Below, piece by piece: positions 19,323 through 29,467 of a DNA stretch of 64,000 nt (within the stretch, counting starts at the first letter, position 1; each line of letters starts with the position of its first letter). The notes under the pieces were generated by a model that did no database searches, was not told the origin of the DNA, and was given only the letters and a program-made list of their open reading frames with translations. Source of the DNA: Jatrophihabitans endophyticus (lineage in GTDB: Bacteria > Actinomycetota > Actinomycetes > Mycobacteriales > Jatrophihabitantaceae); the NCBI RefSeq assembly GCF_900129455.1, contig NZ_FQVU01000001.1, forward strand, positions 248,001 through 312,000. Direction: 5' to 3'. A program made the position numbers and the translations under genes.

Positions 19323-21797
19323 ATGACCCAGGTGACCGAGCTGCAGCACGTCGACGGACGGCCGTTGACCGACGACGAGCTCGCCGGCCTCGACGCCTAC
19401 TGGCGGGCCGCGAACTACCTGTCGGTCGGGCAGATCTACCTGCTGGACAACCCGCTGCTGCGCGAGCCGCTGGCCGAGGAACACGTCAAGCCACGGCTGC
19501 TCGGGCACTGGGGCACGACGCCCGGCCTCAACCTGCTCTACGCGCACCTGAACCGCGTCATCCGCGCCCGCGAGCTCGACGCGCTCTTCGTGACCGGCCC
19601 CGGCCACGGCGGCCCGGGCCTCGTCGCCAACTCCTACCTCGAGGGCACGTACAGCGAGGTCTACCCCTACATCGGGTCCGACGAGCAGGGCCTGCAGCGG
19701 CTGTTCCGGCAGTTCTCCTTCCCCGGCGGCATCCCCAGCCACGTCGCCCCGGAGACCCCGGGGTCGATCCACGAGGGCGGCGAGCTCGGCTACTCCCTCG
19801 TCCACGCCTACGGCGCCGCGTTCGACAACCCGGACCTGCTCGTGGTGTGCGTCGTCGGCGACGGCGAGGCCGAGACCGGCCCGCTCGCCGCCAGCTGGCA
19901 CTCCACCAAGTTCCTCGACCCCGCCCGCGACGGCGCGGTGCTGCCGGTGCTGCACCTCAACGGCTACAAGATCGCCAACCCGACCGTCCTCGCGCGCATC
20001 CCCGACGACGAGCTCGGCGCCCTGCTGCGCGGCTACGGCTACCGGCCCTACCTCGTCGCCGGCGACGACCCGGCCGAGGTGCACCAGCTGCTCGCGGCCA
20101 CCCTCGACCGCGCGACGGACGAGATCGCCGAGATCCAGCGCGCCGCCCGCGAGGGCGGTGACACGACACGGCCGGAGTGGCCGATGATCGTGCTCCGCAC
20201 GCCGAAGGGCTGGACCGGCCCCAAGGAGGTCGACGGCGTGCCCGTCGAGGGCACCTTCCGCTCCCACCAGGTGCCGCTCGCCGCGACCCGCACGAACCCC
20301 GAGCACCGCGCGATGCTCGAGACCTGGCTGCGCAGCTACCGACCCGAGGAGCTCTTCGACGCCGAGGGTGCGCTCCGGCCGGAGCTGCGGGCGCTCGCAC
20401 CCACCGGCGAGCGGCGCATGAGTGCAACCCCCCACGCGAACGGCGGGCTGCTGCTGCGCGACCTGGAGCTGCCCGACTTCCGTGACTACGCGGTCGACGT
20501 CCCCTCCCCGGGTTGCGCGACGAGCGAGGCGATGACCGAGCTCGGGAGGTTCCTGCGCGACGTCGTCGCCGCCAACCCGTCCACGTTCCGGGTGATGGGT
20601 CCCGACGAGACCGCGTCCAACCGGCTGGGCGCCGTGCTCGAACAGACCGACCGCACCTGGCTCGGCACGACCCTGCCCGGCGACGAGCACCTCGCCCCGG
20701 ACGGCCGGGTGATGGAGGTGCTGTCCGAGCACCTGTGCCAGGGCTGGCTCGAGGGCTACCTGCTCACCGGACGCCACGGCGTGTTCAACTGCTACGAGGC
20801 GTTCATCCACATCGTCGACTCGATGCTCAACCAGCACGCGAAGTGGTTGAAGGTCACCCGCGACATCCCGTGGCGCCGACCGATCGCGTCGCTGAACTAC
20901 CTGCTCTCGTCGCACGTGTGGCGCCAGGACCACAACGGGTTCTCGCACCAGGACCCCGGCTTCATCGACCACGTGGTCAACAAGAAGGCCGAGATCGTGC
21001 GGGTGTACCTGCCGCCGGACACGAACACGCTGCTCTCCGTCGGCGACCACTGCCTGCGCTCGCGCGACTACGTCAACGTCGTGGTCGCCGGCAAGCAGCC
21101 GGCGCTGACCTACCTGACGATGGACGAGGCGATCGCGCACTGCACCCGCGGGCTGGGCATCTGGGAGTGGGCGAGCAACACCGACGGCGAGCCCGACGTC
21201 GTGCTCGCCTGCGCCGGCGACATCCCGACGCTCGAGACGCTCGCCGCCGCCGACCTGCTGCGCACCCACCTGCCCGAGCTGAAGGTGCGCGTCGTCAACG
21301 TCGTCGACCTGATGCGGCTGCAGCCCGACAGCGAGCACCCGCACGGCCTGTCCGACCGCGAGTTCGACGCCCTGTTCACCAGCGACAAGCCGGTGATCTT
21401 CGCCTACCACGGCTACCCGTGGCTCATCCACCGGCTGACCTACCGGCGCACCAACCACGCCAACATCCACGTCCGCGGCTACAAGGAGGAGGGCACGACC
21501 ACGACACCGTTCGACATGGTCATGCTCAACGACCTCGACCGCTTCCACCTCGTCATCGACACCATCGACCGGACGCCGTCGCTCGGCGTCCGCGCGGCCG
21601 GGCTGCGCCAGCGCATGGTCGACGCGCGGTTGGCGGCGCGGCTGTACACGCGCGAGCACGGCGAGGACGATCCCGCGATCGCGGGCTGGACGTGGCCAGG
21701 CCGAGCCGGTGGTGCCGCACCCGAGGGCGACCACCCGGAGGGCGACCACCCCGAGGGCGACCACCCGGAGGAGCCGACGGCGCCCGGGGCCCACTGA
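19323..21797 (+). CDS. xfp: Xylulose-5-phosphate/fructose-6-phosphate phosphoketolase
   Basis: Thiamine-diphosphate enzyme that phosphorolytically cleaves xylulose-5-P or fructose-6-P to acetyl-phosphate. At 824 residues it has normal family length. Signatures include [20 protein letters not shown] (about 93-112), [18 protein letters not shown], the ThDP motif [20 protein letters not shown] and FGPDET-like [13 protein letters not shown], plus [18 protein letters not shown]. The product feeds acetate kinase encoded 13 nt downstream, giving ATP without oxygen. The C-terminus carries three EGDHP repeats from a 15-bp tandem repeat. DevR-box-like sequences lie upstream. Confidence 0.97.
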   Translation: MTQVTELQHVDGRPLTDDELAGLDAYWRAANYLSVGQIYLLDNPLLREPLAEEHVKPRLLGHWGTTPGLNLLYAHLNRVIRARELDALFVTGPGHGGPGLVANSYLEGTYSEVYPYIGSDEQGLQRLFRQFSFPGGIPSHVAPETPGSIHEGGELGYSLVHAYGAAFDNPDLLVVCVVGDGEAETGPLAASWHSTKFLDPARDGAVLPVLHLNGYKIANPTVLARIPDDELGALLRGYGYRPYLVAGDDPAEVHQLLAATLDRATDEIAEIQRAAREGGDTTRPEWPMIVLRTPKGWTGPKEVDGVPVEGTFRSHQVPLAATRTNPEHRAMLETWLRSYRPEELFDAEGALRPELRALAPTGERRMSATPHANGGLLLRDLELPDFRDYAVDVPSPGCATSEAMTELGRFLRDVVAANPSTFRVMGPDETASNRLGAVLEQTDRTWLGTTLPGDEHLAPDGRVMEVLSEHLCQGWLEGYLLTGRHGVFNCYEAFIHIVDSMLNQHAKWLKVTRDIPWRRPIASLNYLLSSHVWRQDHNGFSHQDPGFIDHVVNKKAEIVRVYLPPDTNTLLSVGDHCLRSRDYVNVVVAGKQPALTYLTMDEAIAHCTRGLGIWEWASNTDGEPDVVLACAGDIPTLETLAAADLLRTHLPELKVRVVNVVDLMRLQPDSEHPHGLSDREFDALFTSDKPVIFAYHGYPWLIHRLTYRRTNHANIHVRGYKEEGTTTTPFDMVMLNDLDRFHLVIDTIDRTPSLGVRAAGLRQRMVDARLAARLYTREHGEDDPAIAGWTWPGRAGGAAPEGDHPEGDHPEGDHPEEPTAPGAH
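21723..21767 (+). repeat. Three tandem 15-bp units in the xfp C-terminus
   Basis: GAGGGCGACCACCCG is repeated three times with one third-position change in the second unit, encoding [15 protein letters not shown] just before the stop. The repeat lies after the conserved fold, so unit number can vary without harming catalysis. Confidence 0.9.
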
Positions 21798-21810
21798 GCG
21801 GGAGGTGCGC

Positions 21811-22920
21811 ATGCACGTCCTCGTCGTCAACGCGGGGTCGTCGAGCCTGAAGCTGCGGCTGCTCGACGACTCCGACGCCGTGGTGGGCACGGCCGACCTC
21901 GCCGCGGGCGCCGACGGCTTCGACACCGGCGCCCTGGCCGACGCGATCGCCGGCTGGCCGGTGCCCGACGTCGTCGGGCACCGCGTCGTGCACGGCGGCA
22001 CGCGGTTCTCCGGCGCCGTCCGCATCACGGCCGAGGTCGAGCGCGCGCTGCACGACCTCACCGCCCTCGCCCCGCTGCACCAGCCGAAGTCGCTGGCGGG
22101 GCTGGCCGCCGTCCGCGAGCGGCTGCCCGACGTGCCCGCGGTGGCCTGCTTCGACACCGCGTTCCACAGCGGCATGCCGGCGGCGGCGACCACGTACGCC
22201 GTCCCGGCGCAGTGGCGCGAGCGCTACGGCGTGCGCCGCTTCGGCTTCCACGGGCTCTCGCACGCCTACGCCTCGCGGCGTGCGGCCGAACTCGTCGGCG
22301 CCCAGCCCGGGGACGGGTTGCGGGTCGTCAGCTGCCACCTGGGTGCGGGAGCGTCGGTGTGCGCGGTGCGCGACGGCCGCAGCGTCGACACCACCATGGG
22401 TTTCACGCCGCTGGAGGGGTTGGCCATGGCGACCCGGTCGGGGACGGTCGACCCGGGCCTGGTGCTGTGGCTGGCCGAGCACGAGCGCATCCCGCCGCGC
22501 GAGCTCACCGATGCCCTGGAGCACCGCTCGGGCATGCTCGCGCTCGCCGGCACCGCCGACATGCGCGAGGTCGAGCAGCGCGCCGACGCGGGCGACGAAC
22601 GCGCCGTGCTGGCGCGCGACGTCTACGTGCACCGGCTCGTCGGCGCGGTCGGCGCGATGGCCGCCGCGGCCGGCGGCCTCGACGTCCTGGTCTTCACCGG
22701 CGGCATCGGCGAGCACTCCCCCGGCATCCGCCGCCTGGCCGCGCAACGACTGCGCTGGTCGGGGATCACGCTGGACGACGCTGCGAACGACGCCGTCGCC
22801 GGCGACGCCGACATCAGCGCTTCGGCCGATGGTCCGGGCGCGACGGTGCGGACCGTCGTCGTCGCCGCGCGCGAGGACGTCCAGATCGCCGCGGAGGTCC
22901 GCGCCCTGCTCGCGGGCTGA
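21811..22920 (+). CDS. ackA: Acetate kinase
   Basis: Converts acetyl-phosphate and ADP to acetate and ATP, completing the phosphoketolase bypass. It has 369 residues, a little short of the usual 390-400. Motifs: VLVVNAGSSSLKLRLL at the N-terminus, HRVVHGGTRFSGAV, FDTAFHSGMP, RRFGFHGLSHAYASRRA, HLGAGASVCAVRDGRSVDTT and FTGGIGEHSPGIR (adenosine site). An AGGTG-type Shine-Dalgarno (GGGAGG) precedes ATG 21811. It is in an operon with xfp; the downstream cyd operon is convergent, with a hairpin between them. Confidence 0.96.
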   Translation: MHVLVVNAGSSSLKLRLLDDSDAVVGTADLAAGADGFDTGALADAIAGWPVPDVVGHRVVHGGTRFSGAVRITAEVERALHDLTALAPLHQPKSLAGLAAVRERLPDVPAVACFDTAFHSGMPAAATTYAVPAQWRERYGVRRFGFHGLSHAYASRRAAELVGAQPGDGLRVVSCHLGAGASVCAVRDGRSVDTTMGFTPLEGLAMATRSGTVDPGLVLWLAEHERIPPRELTDALEHRSGMLALAGTADMREVEQRADAGDERAVLARDVYVHRLVGAVGAMAAAAGGLDVLVFTGGIGEHSPGIRRLAAQRLRWSGITLDDAANDAVAGDADISASADGPGATVRTVVVAAREDVQIAAEVRALLAG

Positions 22921-22942
22921 CCCTCATTCCCCCCGTCGCACC

Positions 22943-22998
22943 GGTGATCGACATCCAGGTGCCGTCGCCACGGCAGCGGTACCTGGATGTCGATCACC
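22943..22998. terminator. Long hairpin between convergent ackA and cydDC
   Basis: GGTGATCGACATCCAGGT (22943-22960) and its exact complement ACCTGGATGTCGATCACC (22981-22998) form an 18-bp stem around a 20-nt loop that itself contains a GCCG/CGGC mini-stem. No U-tract follows on either strand. The position suggests a bidirectional terminator or RNA-stabilising structure. Confidence 0.65.
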
Positions 22999-23016
22999 CG
23001 GACACCCGGAAACGGG

Positions 23017-26000
23017 TCAGGCGGTCCCCGCGACGGGCGTGACGTCGCGGAGCCGGCCGTCTACGACGGCGAGCACCGCGTCCAGTCGCTCGACCGGGAC
23101 GCGGCGGTGGGTGGTGAGCAGCACGGTCCGCCCGGCCGTGGCGGCGAGCAGGTCGGCGAGCACGGCCCGCTCGGTGTCCGGGTCGAGGTGCGCCGTCGGC
23201 TCGTCGAGGACGAGGACGGCGGGGTCGGCGAGCAGGGCCCGTGCGAGCAGCAGTCGTTGCCGCTGCCCACCGGAGAGCGCGCCGCCGTCCGGGCCGGCGG
23301 CGGTGTCCCACCCGTCGGGCAGACCAGTCACGAACTCGGCCAGCCCGGCGCGGCGGGCGGCGGCGCCGAGGTCGGCATCGGTGGCCTCGGGCCGGACGAC
23401 GCGCAGGTTGTCGCGCAGGCTCGTGTCGAAGACGTGATCGCCCTGCAGCGACCCGGCGACGAGCGGCGGGACGGCGGCGGCGGGCAGCTGCGCGAGCGGC
23501 GTCCGGCCGGCCGTCGACGTGAGGTCCAGCCGGCCGCGCTGCACCGGGAGCAGGCGCATCGCGGCGGTGAGCAGCGTGCTCTTGCCGCAGCCGCTGGGCC
23601 CGGTGACGGCGATCCGGCGGCCGGGTGCGAGCGCGAGGTCGGCGTCGCGGATGACGAGATCGGCGCCGGTGGCCGGCGCCAGGTCCACGCCGTCGGCGGC
23701 CACCCCGACCGGGGTCCGGTCGCTCGGCGCGGCGGGGACGGTCCCGGCGGGCTCGGGGACGGGGGCGGGCGTGGCGAGCAGGGTGGCGACACGCGCCAGA
23801 CTGGCCCGCAGCCGGCCCCAGGCGGCGAACGCGGCGGGCAGCGGCGCGACCGCCTCGAAGCCGGTGAGCACGCACGCGAGCAACGCCCCCACGACGAGCG
23901 GGTCGACCCCGCCGCCGGCCACCAGCTGTACGGTGACGGCGAGCACGGCGGGCAGCGTCGTCGCGGAGACGAGGCCGGTGAGCCCGGCGCCGAGCGCGGC
24001 CGCGGCGGCGGGCCGGCGGGAGCGGCCGAGCGCCTCGGTGTCGGCGTCGCCCACGCCGGCGAGCGCACGGCGCGCCGCTCCGTAGGCGGTGAGCTCGGCG
24101 AGGCCGGCGAGCAGCGCCGTCGAGCGCCGGTCGCGCTCGCCGACCGCCGCGGCCACGGCCCGTCCGGAGCCGGCCGCCCGGCGGGTGAACCAGGCCGCCA
24201 CCACCAGCGCGGCGACCAGGCCGGCGGCGAGGACGGTGCCGGCGGCCGGCAGCACGAGCACCGCCAGCGCCGCCGCGCCACCGGCCGTGATCGCGGCGCC
24301 GGCGAGGGGCAGCACCGCCCGCACCAGGCCGTCCTGGATGGCGTCGACGTCACCGACGAAGCGGCGCAGCAGGTCGCCGCGGGCGAGGCCGGCCAGACCG
24401 GTCGGGGCGAGGGGTTCGAGTGCGGCGAAGACCCGCGCCCGCACCTGCGCCAGCAGTCGCAGCGCGACGTCGTGCGCGACGAGGCGGTCGCCGTAGCGCA
24501 GCAGCGCGCGGGCCAGCGCGAACGTCCGCACGCCGACGACGGCGACCTCCAGCGCCTGCACGTTCGGGTGCTGCGACGCGCGGCAGATGAGCCACACCGA
24601 GGTGGCCGTCAGCGCGAGGGCCGCGAGACCGGTCGCGCCGGAGAGCACCGCCGCGATCACGAGGCGACGTCGCAGGGCCGGGTCGACGTCGAGCAGGGTG
24701 CGCAGCCGGGCCGGCGCGGCGGGCGCCGGCCCGGCGACGGCCGTCATCGGCACTGCACGCTCGACCGGTCCGGGTGTGGGCAGGGCCGGCCGCACCGGTC
24801 GGGCGATCGCCCGGTCGGACTCGATCCGCCCGTCGCGCAGCTCGACGGTGCGCTCGGCCACGGCGGCGAGGGCGTCGCTGTGGGTCACCATGACGACCGT
24901 CGCCCAGCCGGCGAGCGAGCCGATCACGCTCGCGACGACCTGCTCGGTCACGGGGTCGAGATCCTCGCTCGGCTCGTCGAGCAGCAGCAGCGGCACCTCC
25001 CCGAGGGCGTGGACGGCGCGGGCGCGCAGCAGGGCACGGGCGAGCGCGACCCGGCGCCGCTGCCCGGCTGACACCCGGACGCCGTCCTCGCCGAGCGGGG
25101 TGTCCCCGGCCGGCGCGCGGCAGTCGGCGACGGCCTGCGCGAGCTGCGCGGCGGTGGCCGACGGATCGCCCAGCGCGACCTCGGCGGACACCGTGGGCTG
25201 GGTGGGGGTGGGGCGCTGCGGCACCCACGCGGTGTGCGCACGCCACGCGTCGGAGTCGAGGACGACGGCGTCCCCCGGGTCGGCTCCGCGTCCGCCGGCG
25301 TACACCGCCCCGGCGGACGGTGCGACGAAGCCCAGCAGCACGCCGAGCAGCGTGGACTTGCCGCCGCCGCTCGGGCCGCGCACGGCGAGCACCTGACCGG
25401 CGGGCACGTCGAGGTCGAGGCGGTCGAGCGCCGGGGCGCCACGCCCCGCGTGGTGGACGGACAACCCGCGCACCGAGAGGGCCGTCCCCGAGCGCGGTGC
25501 CGGGCCGGCCGCGGCCGCGACGACGCCGTCGGCCAGCGACACCGCGGCCGCCTCGTCGAGCACGTCGAGCGCGGCACCGGCGGCGACCCGGCCCTCCTCG
25601 GCGGCGTGGTACTGGGCGCCGACCGCGCGCAGCGGCGCGAACAGCTCCGGGGCCAGCAGCAGCACCAGGAGCGCGGTGCGCAGCGACAGGCCGCCGTGGT
25701 CGAGGCGCAGACCCACGTCGACCGCGACCACCGCGACCGACAGCGTCGCGATCACGTCGAGCACCAGCCCGGACAGGAACGCCACCTTGAGGGTGGCGAG
25801 CGTGTGCCGGCGGTAGGCGTCGGTCGCCCGCCGCACGGTGTCGACCTGGGCCCGGGCCCGGCCGTACACCTTCAGCGAGGTCAGTCCCTGCACGAGGTCG
25901 AGGAAGTGCCCGGCCAGCCGGGCGAGCAGCGCATACTGGGTCGCCATCCGCCGTCGCGTCGTGACGCCCACGAGCACCATGAACAGGGGGACGAGCGGCA

Positions 26001-26508
26001 GGCAGCCGACCAGGATGGCCGCGCTCTGCCAGTCGGCCAGTCCGATGCGCGCCACGACGAACGGCGGGACGACGCCGGCGGCGACCATGGCCGGCAGCGC
26101 GCGGGTGAGGTACCCGTCCAGCGCGTCCAGGCCTGGACCCGCGGCGGTGACGAGACGCCCGGAGGGCTGCGCCGCGGCCCACGTCGGACCGAGCCGCACG
26201 ACGGCGGCCAGCACCCGGCCACGCAGGTCGGCACGCACCCGCTCCGAGGACCGCGCGCCGACCCACTCCTGCCCGGCGCCGAGCACGGCCCGGCCGACCC
26301 CCACCCCGACGAGCAGCAGCAACGGCCGGCCGAGCGCGCCGAGCCCGGCGGTCCCGTGCAGCACCACCGTCGCGACGATCTCGGCGAGCAGCGCGGCCTG
26401 CGCGACGACCAGCAACGCGCCGGCGAACTGCAACGCCACCAGGGCGGCGAGCTGCCGTCGCACCGCGGGGACGGTGCGCGGCAGCCGCGGGTCGACCGGA
26501 GCGCTCAC
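23017..26508 (-). CDS. cydDC: Fused CydD-CydC heterodimeric-type ABC exporter for cytochrome bd maturation
   Basis: A 1163-residue single polypeptide combining both half-transporters. CydD half (about 1-540): six membrane helices, then an ATPase domain with GPSGGGKST, a degenerate signature VSAGQRRRVALARAL and Walker B LLLLDEPSEDLDP. CydC half (about 560-1163): a second membrane domain, GPSGCGKST, canonical LSGGQRQRLLLARAL and VLVLDEPTAHLDP. E. coli CydDC exports thiols/binds haem and is needed for bd oxidase assembly. The GTG start overlaps the cydB stop (GTGA). Split cydD/cydC genes are the commoner arrangement; fusions are known in some actinobacteria. Confidence 0.93.
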   Translation of the reverse strand: MSAPVDPRLPRTVPAVRRQLAALVALQFAGALLVVAQAALLAEIVATVVLHGTAGLGALGRPLLLLVGVGVGRAVLGAGQEWVGARSSERVRADLRGRVLAAVVRLGPTWAAAQPSGRLVTAAGPGLDALDGYLTRALPAMVAAGVVPPFVVARIGLADWQSAAILVGCLPLVPLFMVLVGVTTRRRMATQYALLARLAGHFLDLVQGLTSLKVYGRARAQVDTVRRATDAYRRHTLATLKVAFLSGLVLDVIATLSVAVVAVDVGLRLDHGGLSLRTALLVLLLAPELFAPLRAVGAQYHAAEEGRVAAGAALDVLDEAAAVSLADGVVAAAAGPAPRSGTALSVRGLSVHHAGRGAPALDRLDLDVPAGQVLAVRGPSGGGKSTLLGVLLGFVAPSAGAVYAGGRGADPGDAVVLDSDAWRAHTAWVPQRPTPTQPTVSAEVALGDPSATAAQLAQAVADCRAPAGDTPLGEDGVRVSAGQRRRVALARALLRARAVHALGEVPLLLLDEPSEDLDPVTEQVVASVIGSLAGWATVVMVTHSDALAAVAERTVELRDGRIESDRAIARPVRPALPTPGPVERAVPMTAVAGPAPAAPARLRTLLDVDPALRRRLVIAAVLSGATGLAALALTATSVWLICRASQHPNVQALEVAVVGVRTFALARALLRYGDRLVAHDVALRLLAQVRARVFAALEPLAPTGLAGLARGDLLRRFVGDVDAIQDGLVRAVLPLAGAAITAGGAAALAVLVLPAAGTVLAAGLVAALVVAAWFTRRAAGSGRAVAAAVGERDRRSTALLAGLAELTAYGAARRALAGVGDADTEALGRSRRPAAAAALGAGLTGLVSATTLPAVLAVTVQLVAGGGVDPLVVGALLACVLTGFEAVAPLPAAFAAWGRLRASLARVATLLATPAPVPEPAGTVPAAPSDRTPVGVAADGVDLAPATGADLVIRDADLALAPGRRIAVTGPSGCGKSTLLTAAMRLLPVQRGRLDLTSTAGRTPLAQLPAAAVPPLVAGSLQGDHVFDTSLRDNLRVVRPEATDADLGAAARRAGLAEFVTGLPDGWDTAAGPDGGALSGGQRQRLLLARALLADPAVLVLDEPTAHLDPDTERAVLADLLAATAGRTVLLTTHRRVPVERLDAVLAVVDGRLRDVTPVAGTA

Positions 26509-27629
26509 TGCGGCACGTCCTGCTCCCCCGGCCGGCCACCGTCGGCACGCGAGGCGCCGTGGCCCACGCCGAGGGTGTGCTGCGCGGACGAGCGCGCGCG
26601 GTCCAGCACCGACCCGACGCGACCGGGGACCGCGGGGGCTGCTCCCGCGTCGGTGAGCTCGCCGGTGACGCGGGCGCGGAACACCCAGTACGTCCACGCC
26701 TGGTACGCGAGCACGATCGGCGTGCAGACGAGCGCGACACCGGTCATCACCGCGAGCGTGTGCGGGCTGGAGCTGGCGTTGTGGACGGTCAGCGAGAACG
26801 CGGCGTCGTTGCGGGCCGGCAGCATGTTCGGCCACATCGCCGAGAACGCCCAGATCGGCACCAGTGCGGCGGTCGCCGCGGTCGCCGCGAACCCGAGCAC
26901 CTGCTGGCGCGGCCGGGCCACGACGGCCACCGCGAGCACGGCCACCATGAGGATCCCGATCTCGACGCTGAGCGCGCCGCCGCGCACCTGCGACGTCCAG
27001 ACGACCCACGCGAGGGCGAGCACGAGCGACACCGGCCCGAGCAGGCGGGCGTACCCGGCGGCGCGGGTCGCGACGTCGCCGGTCGCCCGCAGCGTCAGGA
27101 ACCGCGCGCCGTGGAAGGCGAACAGGCTCAGGGTGGTCAGGCCACCCAGCAGCGCGTAGGGCGTGAGCAGCGAGAAGAACCCGCCCGTCATCACGTGGTC
27201 GCGGTCGAGCTCGACGCCGCGCACGAAGTCGGCGAACGCGACGCCGATCAGCAGCGCCGGCACCAGCGAGCCGACGACCACGCCGAGGTCGCACCACCGG
27301 CGGCCGTTGTCGGTCTCGGCGCGGTGGCGGTACTCGATGCCGATGCCGCGCACGATGAGGCCGGCGAGCAGCAGCGCGAACGCGAGGTAGAAGCCGGAGA
27401 ACACCGACGCGTACCACTCGGGGAACGCCGCGAAGCTCGCCCCGCCCGCGACGATCAACCACACCTCGTTGCCGTCCCACACCGGACCGATCGTGCGCAG
27501 CGTGAGCTGCCGCTGGGCGTCGTTGCGCCCGACCAGCGGCAGCAGCATGCCGACGCCGAAGTCGAACCCCTCGAGCACGAAGAAACCCGCCCACAGGATC
27601 GCGATGACCCCGAACCAGAACCCTTGCAC
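26505..27629 (-). CDS. cydB: Cytochrome bd ubiquinol/menaquinol oxidase subunit II
   Basis: Membrane subunit of the high-affinity terminal oxidase, 374 residues with about eight to nine helices. The family N-terminus is clear (WFGVIAILWAGFFVLEGFDF), followed by PVWDGNEVWLIVAGGASFAA. The C-terminal tail (about 325-374, rich in Ala/Arg/Gly) extends past the last helix. It lies 31 nt after cydA and overlaps cydDC, so the four functions form one transcription unit. Confidence 0.96.
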   Translation of the reverse strand: MQGFWFGVIAILWAGFFVLEGFDFGVGMLLPLVGRNDAQRQLTLRTIGPVWDGNEVWLIVAGGASFAAFPEWYASVFSGFYLAFALLLAGLIVRGIGIEYRHRAETDNGRRWCDLGVVVGSLVPALLIGVAFADFVRGVELDRDHVMTGGFFSLLTPYALLGGLTTLSLFAFHGARFLTLRATGDVATRAAGYARLLGPVSLVLALAWVVWTSQVRGGALSVEIGILMVAVLAVAVVARPRQQVLGFAATAATAALVPIWAFSAMWPNMLPARNDAAFSLTVHNASSSPHTLAVMTGVALVCTPIVLAYQAWTYWVFRARVTGELTDAGAAPAVPGRVGSVLDRARSSAQHTLGVGHGASRADGGRPGEQDVPQ

Positions 27630-27660
27630 CGTGTGTTCCTCTTCCTCGTGATTCGGCCGG

Positions 27661-29190
27661 TCAGACCAGGCTCAGCTGCGAGTCGTCGGACTCGTCGGCC
27701 GGCCCGTCGGGGTCGCGGGGACCGTCGGCGACGGCCGGCGCCGCCGGGTCGGGCCCGGTGCGGGCGATGCGGCGCACCAGGGTGAAGCAGATGACGCCGA
27801 GCACGCCGTAGAGCAGCGTGAAGCCGACGAGCGTGGTCAGCACCATGCCGGAGCCGACGTTGGTGCTGATGCCGTCCTTGGTCCGCAGCAGGCCGTAGAC
27901 CAGCCAGGGCTGACGGGCGGTCTCGGTGAAGATCCAGCCGGCCGAGTTCGCGGCCAGCGGCAGGACGACCGTCCACGTGGCGATCCGCAGCAAGCGGCGC
28001 GAGGAGGTGAGCCGGCCGCGCCGCCACTGGACGACGACCGCCGCGGCGAGCAGCCCGGCGAGCGCACCGAAGCCGATCATCAGCCGGAACGTCCAGTACG
28101 CGAGCCAGACGACGGGGATGTAGCTGCCGGGCCCGTACTTGGCCTCTTCCGCCTGCTGGATGTCGTTGACGCCGGCGACGTACCCGCCGGGACGGTTGGT
28201 GGCGAGGATGGACAGGCCGTCCGGGATCGCGATGTCGATCTTGTTCCGACCCTTCTCGACGTCGCCGTAGGCGAAGAGGCTGAAGGAGGCGTGGTCCTTG
28301 CTGTCCCACAGGGCCTCGGCGGCGGCCATCTTCATCGGCTGCTGCTCGGTCATGAGCTGGCCCTGCGCGTGACCCACCAGGCTCGAGGACACCGCACCGA
28401 AGAGCACGACACCCAGCGCGAGCCCGGCGACCTTGCGGTGCACCGGGTCGGCGGCGTCGCCGTCCTTGCGCAGGTGCCAGGCGCTGACCGAGAGCAGGAT
28501 GCCGCCGGCGGTGAGGATCGCGGCGAACACCACGTGCGGGAACGTCAGCAGCTGCGTGGAGTTGGTGAGCACCTTCCAGATGGACGTCAGCTCGACGCGG
28601 CGATGCTCGGCGCTGTAGACGAGGCCCACCGGGTGCTGCATGAAGCTGTTCGCGGCGAGGATGAAGTAGGCGCTGATGACGGTGCCGATGGCGGCCAGCC
28701 AGATGGTGGCCAGGTGAAGCCGCGGGCTGAGCAGGTCACGGCCGAAGATCCACAGGCCGAGGAACGTCGACTCGAGGAAGAACGCGATCAGCCCCTCCAT
28801 CGCCAGCGGGGCACCGAAGATGTCGCCGACGAAGCGCGAGTAGGCCGACCAGTTCATGCCGAACTGGAACTCCTGCACGATGCCGGTGACGATGCCCAGG
28901 GCGAAGAGCACCAGCATGATGCGGCCCCAGAAGCGCGACGCACGGTCCCAGGTGTCGGCGGTCGCGGACGCGACCGGACCCACCGGCGCCGCCGCCGCAC
29001 CGTCCGAGCCGTCCGGATCGCCCCCGACCGCGGTGGCGGCCGCCGGCGCGGCGTGACGTGCCCGGTAGGCCAGCGTCTGCATCACCGCGACGAGCAGCGT
29101 CAGTCCGATGGACAACGGGACGATGAGGAAGTGATAGACGGTCGTGCTGGCGAACTGCCAGCGGGCCAACATCGTCGGGTCCACGAACAC
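27661..29190 (-). CDS. cydA: Cytochrome bd oxidase subunit I
   Basis: Haem-bearing catalytic subunit that oxidises quinol and reduces O2 with high affinity. It has 509 residues. LARWQFASTTVYHFLIVPLS holds the haem b595-type His, NSFMQHPVGLV the b558 axial His, and GWIFTETARQPWLVYGLL the Q-loop/quinol region with conserved Glu-Arg-Gln-Pro-Trp. A Pro/Ala/Gly-rich insertion (about res 48-78) follows helix I. The start taken is GTG 29190 (GAGG adjacent); ATG 29172 would remove six residues. The upstream gap holds two DevR-box-like sequences. Confidence 0.95.
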   Translation of the reverse strand: MFVDPTMLARWQFASTTVYHFLIVPLSIGLTLLVAVMQTLAYRARHAAPAAATAVGGDPDGSDGAAAAPVGPVASATADTWDRASRFWGRIMLVLFALGIVTGIVQEFQFGMNWSAYSRFVGDIFGAPLAMEGLIAFFLESTFLGLWIFGRDLLSPRLHLATIWLAAIGTVISAYFILAANSFMQHPVGLVYSAEHRRVELTSIWKVLTNSTQLLTFPHVVFAAILTAGGILLSVSAWHLRKDGDAADPVHRKVAGLALGVVLFGAVSSSLVGHAQGQLMTEQQPMKMAAAEALWDSKDHASFSLFAYGDVEKGRNKIDIAIPDGLSILATNRPGGYVAGVNDIQQAEEAKYGPGSYIPVVWLAYWTFRLMIGFGALAGLLAAAVVVQWRRGRLTSSRRLLRIATWTVVLPLAANSAGWIFTETARQPWLVYGLLRTKDGISTNVGSGMVLTTLVGFTLLYGVLGVICFTLVRRIARTGPDPAAPAVADGPRDPDGPADESDDSQLSLV

Positions 29191-29309
29191 ACCTCGCGAG
29201 ATCGCTGTTTGTCGTTGCGGCCGTCGCGACGCACACGCGTCACCCGGCCGCTCGCCACCCTTCTCGCGCGTGGACGCGCGCAGCAGGGAACTAGTGCGGG
29301 GCTCGGCCT

Positions 29310-29323
29310 AGGACCTTCGACCC
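29310..29323. promoter_or_regulatory. DevR-box-like site in the cydA-doxX intergenic region
   Basis: AGGACCTTCGACCC aligns with GGGAC-N4-GTCCC with two mismatches. It is about 120 bp upstream of cydA and 145 bp upstream of the DoxX-like gene, so it could serve either direction. Confidence 0.45.
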
Positions 29324-29359
29324 GGCGCGTCCCGGCCCCGCCGCGTCCCGGGCGGGACC

Positions 29360-29373
29360 GGGACGAAGGTCAT
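29360..29373. promoter_or_regulatory. Second DevR-box-like site upstream of the DoxX-like gene
   Basis: GGGACGAAGGTCAT keeps the GGGAC-N4-GTC core with two mismatches at the right end. It lies 95 bp before the DoxX-like ATG. A GGGACGTCCC palindrome follows immediately (29374-29383), giving a cluster of GGGAC/GTCCC half-sites. Confidence 0.5.
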
Positions 29374-29467
29374 GGGACGTCCCCCGGCGTTGGGCCCCTC
29401 CCCCGGCGCCGCGGCGCGCGCAGTCTGGATTCACCGCAGGACGCGGCCTTCCGAGGAGGAGGACGTC

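Noticed and set aside
22987-25071. Long open reading frame on the plus strand antisense to cydDC
   Set aside because: GC-rich codon structure of the real gene leaves few stops on the other strand; the translation is Arg/Gly/Gln-rich low complexity with no motifs, while the minus strand encodes intact CydDC domains.
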